Positions 21,867 through 31,903 of a stretch of DNA of 35,605 nucleotides are shown in pieces; position 1 is the stretch's first letter; each line of letters opens with the position of its first letter. The translations under genes were made by a program, and so were the position numbers. Source of the stretch: Alectoria sarmentosa (taxonomy: Eukaryota > Ascomycota > Lecanoromycetes > Lecanorales > Parmeliaceae); NCBI GenBank assembly GCA_009733775.1, contig WOGZ01000330.1:1-35605 (forward strand), written 5' to 3'. The notes beneath the pieces were generated by a model. The model worked only from the letters and a program-made list of their open reading frames with translations, was not told the origin of the DNA and made no database searches.

Positions 21867-24800
21867 TCAGAGCTGACCCCGAGATTCTATCCAGCGCGCC
21901 AGGGACCCAATTGAACCAGTTGTGTATGGATGATTTGCCCCTAATACCTTTTTCCTTTGCTCGACAACCTTCTCCATGATTTCGATTGCTTCGCTATAAC
22001 GATCTTGATCATGATATGTGTGCGCTAGATTGTCCATAGAGATCAGCGTGTCTGGATGGTCAGGTCCCAACACTCTTCTTCTTATGCCTAACACCTGCAC
22101 GTCCAACTCCTCCGCCTCCGCCAATCGCATTTGTTTCCGATACGTCAATGCCAGATTGCTCATGGAGATCAGCGTGAGTGGATGTTCGGGTCCCAACACT
22201 CTTCTTCTTATATCTAACACCTGTACCCCCAACTCCTCCGCCTCCGCCAACCGCTTTCGATCCCGATACGTCGATGCCAGATTGTTCATAGTGGTCAGCG
22301 TGTCTGGATGGTCGGGTCCCAACACTCTTCTTTTGGTTTCTAACACTTGCAGATTCAATTTCTCCGCCTCTGTCCATCGTTTTTGATTCAGATACGTCAT
22401 GGCCAGATTGTTCATAATGATCAACGTGTTTGAATGTTCGGCTCCCAACAGGTTTTTGCTTGTCTTTAACACCTGCAGATTCAATTCCTCCGCCTCCGTC
22501 AAACGTCCTTGATTCCGATACGTCATTATTAAGTTATTCATAATGATCAACGTGTTTGAATGCTCGGCTCCCAACAGGTTTTTGCTTGTCTCTAACACCT
22601 GCAGATTCAATTCCTCCGCCTCCGTCCACCGTCCTTGATCTTGATACGTCGAGGCGAGGAGCTGAAGACAATATAAAGTTGTCTTGTCCGAATCCAGACA
22701 TGCCCTTTGGATATCTACGGCTCTTTGTAACCCTTCCTCCGCGACCTTGAACCTCCCCTGCGTCTGAGCGTACCAAGCCCTGTTGTAAAGGATCGTCGCC
22801 TGCTGAAGCTTGCAAGCTTCCGAGTCACAGATGTAATTCAGGACAATCTGGGCATGTGGATCCATAGCTTCACAAGTTGTCCGATTCTCGAATCTCCCAC
22901 TTGGATATTTTTTCGAAACCAGTCTAAGAGCCTCTTCTTGAACTCTCCCTATTTCTCCATATGTTTCGATCCATTTCCTTGTCGCAAGCTGCACTAGTCG
23001 ATGGATTGAAAACACTTTCTGTTCCTTCTCTTCTGTCACGAATGAAAATCGAATTAGTGTCCCTATAGCCTCTTCAAAGTCCAGAGATTGATCGTCATCT
23101 TCGCAGAATAGGAACTCGGGAAGCCCTTGTCGATCAAGCATACACATGCATGACAAGAGTTCGGTTGCCGATGGATTTTGTTCCTTGATCTGCGAGAAAG
23201 AAATCTGCCATGTTCTGATCACTGAATTGGGGACTGCAGGATCTCTTCGAAGGTCTGCTTCGTCTTTGCTCAGTAAATGTATCTGGTTCTTCTCGTCTCG
23301 TTGGAGAAATTGAAGATACTTTGCAATCGTCATCCTGGAACCTTGGACAGTGATGTAAGCTGAAGCTTGGGTGATTGCTAGTGGCACTGAGTCAAGCTCG
23401 ACGATCAGTCCCTTCTTTGTAGATTCATCCGAAGGGTCTTCGGGTAGCCTTTTAGTGAGCAGTGCGAGGGTATCATCCTCTGACATTATGTCGACCCGCA
23501 GCACTTGCTTCGGTCCTCCAGCGAGACGGAATGCAGTTCCCTCGTCCCTGGATGTTACTAATATAGATCCAGTTCCTGTCTGAGGTAAAAATCGTGACAA
23601 GCATGGCGATTCAAGACCTGCGTCACTCTGAGTCGCGGGGGCTGCAAGTGGGCCGAAAAACATATTTGCATCATCCGCATTGTCGAGGATCAAAAGCCAA
23701 GCACCACTTTCGTCGCTAACTAGCCATTGAGATACTAGATTCAGTACATTAGTTTTTGGGTCCTCGATGCCAGGAAGTCTGGCGGCGGTAGCAATACTCC
23801 GATAGCTCTGTTCAAAGCGAGCGGTATTGTTGGCGTGAACCCAGAATACCGATCTTGCTGGCCATTTCTTTCGCAGTCGATATGCGTATTCAATGGCGAT
23901 TTGAGATTTACTTTCATTCGTCAGCGATGTCAGCACTCCGGGCGGGTACATCAAACCCGATACCGCCCAAACCTGCTAATGCCATCCGTCGAAGAGATGT
24001 CGGTTGGGAGAAACCCTCGTCAAGACTCGTTAAGATGTCCTCACGGCCAACGAAGTCTCTGTCCTGTGCAAATGGCATCACAACAACAGCGTCTGGTTGT
24101 GCCAAAACTGACACTAGTCAGCATGTCTGGAGACTGGAACAGTGAAATCAGAGGATGTACTTTGATGAGCTATATCTGTACTCGAGTGTACTATGAGAAG
24201 TTCTAAGCTGGGCTGTCTTTCGGACTCATGCGTGCCAAGCCTCACCCATGTTTCCCCGAATCACATCGACCCATCTCTTCAATCTATCAGACAATCGCTC
24301 ATATCCGACTTGGGACGAGTGTTGGAATTTAGTCATACCCATGTGGTCGGCTGGGATGGTGCTTGACGTGTGGTAGCCCGGAAAATGCGCCGAAGCAGGC
24401 TCCACGACACGCTAGATAGAGGTCAGTGGAGGTGATTGAATCCGAGGAAAATGTACGCTCACACGACCTAACCCTTGTACTGGATTCTCTTCGATACAAC
24501 AATGAATCGCAAGAGACTTCTTTTCCAATTTGTCGCGTTTGGTAATCGCTGTGCTGAATGAGTCCTGAATACCAGCTAGGACCTCAGAGTCTTTTTCCAA
24601 CACAGCAATATTGCTTGTATTGGGACTTTTCACCAAGCTGAATTTGATGAAGTAGTCTAACGCAAGAGCAATTTTGGACAAATCAGAGCCAGCGTGTGGA
24701 GTTCCTAGGAAGACGATGCCATGCAACGAATCTGAAAGTTGATGTTCTGCTTCAAAAGCATGGAATGATAGTATAAAGGCCTTAGTGAAGATTAGTTATT

Positions 24801-25469
24801 TGCGAGATATTGAAGATAGATGTGAGAACTATATATATAAATTAGACAAGTAGACCATACCTCTTCACAGACCAAGCCTCCCAGACTGTGAGCTACAAAG
24901 ATGAGGGGCCGCTGAAATGAAGATGTCCGAAGCCGAAGATCGGTCAGGTCCCCAGTGAGATTCCTGGCATGTTCCCGAACCGTGTTCTGTCCCGCCGGCT
25001 TGATGAAATAGACGACGTCGGCATTGTAACCATATGTGAGGAGACGGGCTTCTGGGATCTTCTTGGAAAGCAGCTCTTGAGGCCACGGTAATGCAGCTCC
25101 ATCAGCCAGCCAAGTTTTGGTACGTTTGCCGGTCAATCCATGAACAAAGACGATGCTTGATATAGACGTCAGTGAGAAATGTCACTTGACATGGACAGGT
25201 AAGAGCCATACTCGACAAGTGGCCCGTGGTCAACAGAAGGCTCGCTCCAGACTTTCAAGCCCAGTCCATCGGGATCTTTGAGGTCCGTAGGGCCATTAGG
25301 GTCCGTGAGGCTAGTCCGAAAGTCAGAGTATGATTCATCAAGTCACTCCTGCGGGAGCTTACGTCGAGGCTGATAAACCATCTGTCAATTGCGCAACTGT
25401 CCCCGGGGCCGTTCCATCTTGTGATGCGACGTCCCTCTTGCCTCGCAGTTTGTTCTTGAGACGATTCAT
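21867..25469 (-). CDS. Alpha/beta-hydrolase (SesB-like)-NB-ARC-TPR STAND receptor
   Basis: Seven exons on the minus strand (25469-25363, 25310-25212, 25155-24861, 24780-24463, 24411-24246, 24107-23957, 23910-21867) join in frame to 1059 aa. Residues 69-300 are a serine-hydrolase fold with DIVFVHGLTG, nucleophile AHSLGG (Ser159), IVFLGTPHAGSD and ADHMGM (His296), like the SesB-type effector of fungal NLRs. NB-ARC follows: Walker A GLGGIGKSQ (374-382), Walker B WLLILDNADD, SILVTSRD, DSVPLAITQ, and SIHRLVQLA in the MHD position. Residues 753-1059 hold about seven 42-residue TPRs of kinesin-light-chain type. Architecture and intact motifs suggest a functional non-self or cell-death sensor. The intron inside Walker A uses an unusual GTTTGA donor. 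The start is uncertain: ATGs at 25499 and 25595 are in frame. Confidence 0.93.
21870..22790 (-). repeat. 126-bp coding TPR repeats
   Basis: The C-terminal TPR array is built from 42-codon units. Neighbouring units are nearly identical at DNA level in places: the stretches beginning near 22440 and 22563 differ at only about 3 of 73 bases. Such sequence sharing suggests recent duplication or conversion between units. Confidence 0.85.
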
Positions 25470-27671
25470 TTTCGCTGGAGAAGAAGGTAGCGTTCGCATG
25501 CCAACAGCAGAAGGAATAGAGGAATAGTTGTAAGTGGGGCATAGGGCTGAGAGTGAGGCTATTCCGGCCCTACTCGGAGATGTCTGTTTAGTCATCTTCG
25601 AATCAGTGTGGCAGGCGGCTGGCCAATCAATGCTCGCCGCCTTCCTGGCCTGCTATTCAGGTCTCCATCACACCCGCAACTCGTTGAGCAACAATTACGC
25701 AACGCCAGAGATGGCCTCAATGTCATGTGCGTAGGATGTGATTCCTCGTACGAGAGCAGAGAGCATGATCAGGTAAGAGCTGCCGCCACCACTGCTGTCA
25801 TATCAATCCACCGAGACACCATGCCACCAAGTTCAAGCCTTCATGAGTTTAGAAATAGGCACAGCTTTGTCTCAAGACACAAATCATTACTTTCCATAGC
25901 TCTAGAGCTCAACCAGTTCCGATTTCGTCCTCTCTTCCGCCATACTGGTATGTAGCCCCTCCTTTGGAGTGCAAGCCATCATCCTTGCGTGAGCCAACAT
26001 CTACTAGAGCGCATGTATATAAAGATAGGGGGTGTCACGGTCTGGACTGTGGATCATAATGATGTAGTGGTGTCCCAGTGTAATCGGAATATCAACTATG
26101 AAGAGTGTCACATAGAAGTTCAATCACATGACTTCGTGAGGGTGAAAAAAGATATAGATTTGTTACAATAGCAGAAGGTGTTGATACCTTAACTAATTAA
26201 TTCTACTTGGCAAGCACGTCATTGGCTAGCAAGGAAGCCACATCTATAAACTATAGAGTGATGCTGAAGGATATCATGGTGCCAAGACGCTAGTCCGGAG
26301 TAGGACTAGCGTGGTTTTGGAGAAGAGAGCTGGAACCATGACAGGCGGATATGATTGTCCAGCGACTAAGAAACGCCAGCAATGCTGGAATGTCGGAGCA
26401 CTGAGGAATTCCGAAAATCGATACGAGAGTATGAGATAGGAAACGAGAATGGATGTCAAGGAGACGAACGGTTCATGGACTGCGATAGGAGTGGAGGGAC
26501 AAACCAGTGGCGAAAACGAAGATCCCGATTGAAGCTCTCAGGCATGCAAAGTCTAGTCCCTTTTGCTTGCGCTGAGCGGTTTCCTATGCGCAGCGTGCCT
26601 TTCCTGATTGCGTATCAGCCTCAGTCGACGACCCTCGAATATCATTTCCGCATCCACCGATGCTACTCCCAAATCCCAAGTGGGATAATCTGGAAGCGCC
26701 TAGATGTAGCCTTCCGTGAAGTCTATCGAATACTTCTTGAAAGCTTTGGTCGTGTCTCAGATTGATCTCTGGTATCAGCCCAGTGGTCTCTGACATCAGC
26801 CCAGGGGTGAATCGGTACTGGAGAGACGACCGAATCACGAAGTATTGAGGAAGTATGAAACCCTGTTACCCAAATGTATCTATAAAATAATGTCTAAGGC
26901 ATGAGAGCTCTTGTGGTAGTGGATTCAACATGAAGCCCACGTATCCCAAAGGGATGCTTCAACTGACTGGGGAAGTCCCACAATTCCCAGGCTTGGAACG
27001 AAGATGCCTGGTTTGGGAGCGTTCGGCAGAGCGCTCGAAATCACGAAATTTTCATCATGAACATTTTTAAGACAAACTTTTGGTCGTGAAATTGTAGAGG
27101 AAGCTGAAGAGAGATAGTATTGCACCATAAATCTAACATCTAGTCGATCCGCTTGTGTGGTTTTCGCGGGGCTTCATTGAAATAAAATTTTGGCACAGCG
27201 AGCCAACCCACTCGGTTCCCCTCAGCAAGGACCATTCAAATTCGAGTCTTGAAGGATGGAATTTTCCAACGAAACATACAGGCGATTACAGTTGACCATA
27301 GATTGTATCTCGCAAGCCCGCATTGTGGAGGAGTCTTCATGTGGCAGGCACGCTCGCACGCAGAAGACGATGCCAAGAAAGCCAAGCTTTCCGGCCGCTT
27401 CCGGCATCTACCGGAAGTAAAGCTTGATTTGGGCGCCAAGAGACGGGAGAAACCGGTTTTAGCCCCTTCCTGACGCGTTGTCCCAGAATTCGTTTCTTGT
27501 TGTCTCACCTTCCACTCCTTCATTAATCTCACCACCTCACCAACAACAGAACTTTCTGACACCTTTTCCCATCCACCATCATCCTGTCGTTCCTCTCATC
27601 AATCAGTCGATAACCATCACTTTACGAATCCAACCAGTCAATCGAACAACTACCATAGCACCACAGCAAAA
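25470..27671. other. Gene-free stretch, divergent promoter region
   Basis: Lies between the minus-strand hydrolase-NLR gene and the plus-strand Cys-tail gene, so it should contain both promoters. No gene is supported. A CAGCCCAG-type word is tandemly repeated near 26776-26808. A near-inverted pair (AAGCTTTCCGG with CCGGAAGTAAAGCTT) lies at about 27384-27425. A CCCCT pentamer (STRE-like) is at 27463-27467. The 5' leader before 27672 is CA/CT-rich, as is usual for fungal genes. Confidence 0.45.
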
Positions 27672-28093
27672 ATGTCGCAAAACTTCAAGACCATCGACCT
27701 GCAGCCTCAGCCCGAGAAGCCTATGGGAGCTCATCTACGTGATGGCTCCTCCAAGGAGATCATTTTTCAGCAGCCTGTATGCCAACACATCTACCATTCA
27801 TCACCTCTGTGTCACCACTAATATCTCGTCTGCAGAGCTCCAGCAAGATGAGCATGGAGGCTGAGCCGCAGGTCTCGATGCGTGGTGGAGGTGTCATTGG
27901 TGACTGGTAAGTGGCATACCTTTCACCCACTCCTTCCCTATTCAGTCGTACAGCAGAGTTGCATTCCACACTTCAATTGCGCCAGCAACTCTTCCTTAGC
28001 TCAACATCGCTGACTTCTCATGTTTCCGTCTACAGTGTCGACGCCATCGTCTGCTTCGAGTGCTGCAAGGGATGCTGCGACTGCTGCTGCTAG
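27672..28093 (+). CDS. Small Cys-tailed protein, CYSTM-like
   Basis: Three exons (27672-27776, 27836-27906, 28036-28093) give 77 aa. The introns are 59 and 129 nt with GTATGC/CAG and GTAAGT/CAG borders. The N-terminal 58 residues are polar and probably disordered (MSQNFKTIDLQPQPEK). The last 19 residues contain nine cysteines, as VCFECCKGCCDCCC after an IGDCVDAI lead-in. This matches the cysteine-rich tail module (CYSTM) of small membrane-associated stress proteins in fungi and plants. In those proteins the Cys-rich tail is thought to sit at membranes, probably with lipid modification. Both splice junctions are needed to keep the frame, and the second restores a Cys codon. Function is inferred from the tail alone. 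Confidence 0.8.
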
Positions 28094-29002
28094 ATATGAT
28101 ACCCACATTGAAGAGCTGCGTGGGTGAAGTGTTCAAAAGCGGGGACACATCTGGCACGTACTGCATGGCAGTACGAACGAATAGCAAACTTTAACAGTTG
28201 TAGCTGAAGCGTTGGAGCAGCTCTAGATCCATTCCGAGATATCCACATACATCCATTACCTCATTGGCCCAGTGCCTGGTACCGCCTTGTCTATCGACAA
28301 GTGGTCTATAAGCATGAACTTCACGCTTGCTGTGTAAAAATGCTGGTGTTCGTGTGCTATTGCCGTTTTGCATTGCGAAGCCCATCGTTGCCAACAATTC
28401 CATTGGTCTCTCGCAAGTCGAGATAGTTGCCTGGACTATCTCTTATTGTTGCATCGTTGTCGCATCATTACACGCAATGCTCGTTCGTTGCTTTTGGCAC
28501 CTGGTGTTTTGGCTTCAAAGAATGTATTTTGTAATGTCCAGCTGAAATGATGTCGTATGCGACTGAACTCCTTATACGACTGAACTCTCTCTAAGGCTTC
28601 AAGCTCGCCATCATGGAAGTCTTGCTTGATGATACGTCACACGTAAAGCTGCCGCGTTTCCAGAAAAGTTTCGCTCCCCCGCAAATTAAGAGACGGACAC
28701 CTATCAACAACAACCCACAGCGACAGGCCCCAAACAATATGATTTAATGATCTGCCCTGCAGGAACCGAAGACTCCGACGCAGTGCAAATTGCATGTGCC
28801 TTAATCGCTCCTCTCAAAGACACTCCCTCCTCCGCAGGTACCCCAGACTCTACCTCTCTAAGTCATAGCATGCGATAGCACATGCGTCCCTAATGAACCC
28901 TGCATGCCTAGGCATGACGACTGCCCCTAACTCGTGCTTCCTGTCCTCCACAAAAGTGGAACCAATCGTTATCCGTGTGCATGGAGGCTGGAGCTCTCCG
29001 CT

Positions 29003-29014
29003 CCCCCCCCCCCC
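29003..29014. repeat. C12 homopolymer followed by T-rich run
   Basis: Twelve C residues followed by TC and a T-run. Such runs are prone to length error in assemblies. Confidence 0.9.
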
Positions 29015-29375
29015 TCTTTTTTTTAAAGAGTGACGGAGGGAGGCGGATAGGAGATGGCGGATCTCTGAGAGATCGCATTCTTATTATATCGGTTACATTT
29101 TCAATCACTTGGGTAGATGGATGGGTGGGTGGATGGAGGGATGGAGTCGTCATCATTTGATGCAAGTCAGAAAATGTCCGCTGCGGAGAATATTGCGCGG
29201 GGCGGTGTGGGTGGTCGTGGTGGCGGTGGGTGGTGGTAGGTGCGCAGGGTCTAGTAGAGGTCGCTTAGGTTGCAGGGGGGTCCTCCGGTAGGACGAAGCA
29301 CTGGAATTTTCTTGACGGTGGGACATGACTCGAGTGTACATACTCTAATCGTGCCACGCTACTTGGCTCGCTGTG

Positions 29376-29391
29376 TTTTTTTTTTTTTTTT
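29376..29391. repeat. T16 homopolymer
   Basis: Sixteen consecutive T residues in noncoding sequence. Confidence 0.9.
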
Positions 29392-29848
29392 CATTTTTCA
29401 TTGTGATTACGTGTTGTCATTTGTGACGGTGCAGTGTGAATGAAGGCAAGGTGCACGCGGTTGTACCTATTTCGATTGTGAGGTATTACAATTACAATTA
29501 TTGGTTTATAGGGGGATTTGACTACTCTCTGCGTTGGGTACATTGCGCGGGGGAGATGAGGAGAAGAGGGGAGTGGAATCTGGTTGGCAGTCTATGGATG
29601 TGCGGAGTATATCCTGGCTCTTTATGTACTTTCAATGGAAGGATGGGGTAAGAGCTATGCAGAGAGGGAGGGGCTTCGGATACCGGATCCGCACCGGCGA
29701 ATTGTTGTTGGAGAAGTTGGAGGAGTTGGCATGGCTGATGATAGGTGCGCCCATTGCAGAAAGATGATGAAGGGATTCTTGATATGATATGGACTCAGGG
29801 GTAATTGGCGATCTTTCGTCGGCGGGTAATTTCGCCTTTTTTGGGGAT

Positions 29849-29867
29849 ATGCATGCATGCATGCATG
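29849..29867. repeat. ATGC tetranucleotide run (self-complementary)
   Basis: Nearly five copies of ATGC. The whole run is palindromic and could form a hairpin. Confidence 0.9.
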
Positions 29868-31903
29868 GCTTTTGCGGAAGTACCTGCCTTGATTTCTACT
29901 TTTGCGGAGTAACTCTGCATTATTTTCTCTGACAATTAATAACAGAGGTACATAAGGCGCAGATGATGGATGACCAAAACCGACGATCATCAATATTTAT
30001 TTCGCTGCAAATCATCAGCACGCAGCTAGCTCACATAGGAGTAAGTATGTCGTACGAGCAAGTCGCAATACCTGCTTTACTGTACGGATTGTTTGATTAA
30101 TCATCCCGAGCGTCAGTCATTATTTATTACAGGTGAATTTGAATTAGAAATCGCAAAGCCACGTTTGCGCGGAGCCAGCTGGGAAATTCGGAACATACAC
30201 ATGCCCCCTACTTTATTTTTCCGCCTCATGGCGCGGTCATGCGCTTCGACGCAGTGGAGTACATATCGAGAGCGGAGGCGTTTTAGGTGAGGTACTTTGG
30301 GTTTCTTGGGTTTCTTGTCGGAGGGAAGATGGTCTCGGGCGAGCCATGCAGGCGGATAAGAATACATAGGGTAATTTCATGCGGTGATGCCTGGCTGGAA
30401 AGAGGGAGGGAGCACGGATCAGAGGGCGGATGACAAATTCTTCCGGACCCCTTTTTGGGGGGGGACAGGGGGGTCTTTTTTTTGGCCCGCTCTTACCGTT
30501 CGAGCTAGTGTTTAGCGGGGAAAGGTAATCGGAGATGAGAGATTGGATCACAATCGATATCGGGACAAGATGTGACGCCAAGGCTGGGCTTTTTTTTCTT
30601 CTTTTCTTTCCTGCAGTAGTGTCTGTTTCATACTTTACTTTGCACATCAATGATCAATCTTGCCACTGCTGGTTCACTGATTGTGTACTGCGTACTATCT
30701 ACCGCCAAGGCTTAAGATTGATAATACATAGTGATATTGCGTATTTTTCTTCTTCTTCTTTCGCATCATTGACGGCACCTTGCAGATATCTGCATGACGG
30801 GACTCTCGGCAGGAAATTCCTTGAATGATCATTCGAGGCTCGCGGCCACTTGCATATGAAATATTCCTAATACCTCGAGATAGTCACGGACGGTCCGTCT
30901 TAGCCCAGGAACGGCCGTGTTGGATTGCTTTAGCCCACCCATTCTCTTCCCGTCGGTCGAGATGCATGAATACACCACCTCCTTTATTTCTATAATCTGT
31001 CCTCCTTCCGACCAATCGCTTTCTCACCGCTCCTATCCGCCGCAGCTCTCTTGCCCACTTTCCCACCGCCTGGGAGTGTGACGGTGGCTCGATACATGTA
31101 TTTGGATTCAATACAGGGTGGGAGACTTCCGAGCTAGCCGGAGCCCTTCTCCACGCTATCATACCGGCTAAAGAGTTAAGGTGAAGGCATGTGCAGGATT
31201 CTAGCCCGATGGGAGCTAGATGGCGCCATGCCATGTGTCTTGGGTACCTTACTTTACATGTGGCTTGCAGGCTCCTATCTTATTATTGACCGGGTCCTTT
31301 TGAAAGATTGGTTCTCGGTACATGTTGTTGGGCATTGACCAATGGGATGAAAGAGTTGAATGAGTGGGAGTGAGCCTCAGGGCCGGTAGGTTTGATCAAA
31401 GTCCCACTTGTCGCTTCCTTAGTCCATTTCCCCACTCTACTGTGATATAATTCCCGTCTTACTTTATGTATCCTAGCCGTACCAAATCTAAGTCAAGGAC
31501 AAACCTCCGACAATGTTAATAATATCTTCCTCCCCACTCTGGGCTGGGGTTTTGGTTTCTTGGTCGTCAGAGGAGGATTTCCTAAACATCGTCGACGGGA
31601 GAGTGTGTGACTGAGGCCTGCTGTATCTGGTCTATTGTTGACCTGGCATTCTTTGACTTCTTCAACAACAACGTCCTCCATCCTCCATCCCACGCAAATT
31701 CCTTTGCAAACCGAGCCTCACGTCCCAAAGCTGCTGGTCTCCAGCGAACACGGTCCTTCTAATCCCTACGCCTGAAACGCTGACGATTGGCTTCACACAC
31801 ACTCACTAAGCGTACGACCACCAATGCGTGTGTACATGAACAAGTAAAAGCATCAGAAGCCGGCCTCCTCTTTCCCTCTTGATCGCGCCATTCAACCGTC
31901 AAT

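Larger units (their letters stand above)
28094..31903. other. Long gene-poor, low-complexity stretch
   Basis: Nearly 3.8 kb without a gene I can support. It contains a 14-bp palindrome CATGCCTAGGCATG (28903-28916), C12 (29003-29014), T16 (29376-29391), an ATGC run (29849-29867), a G8 patch near 30457, and GGGTGG-type runs at 29105-29285. The right end should contain the promoter and leader of the receptor gene, including a CCAAT at about 31340. Longer open frames are all domain-free. Confidence 0.45.
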
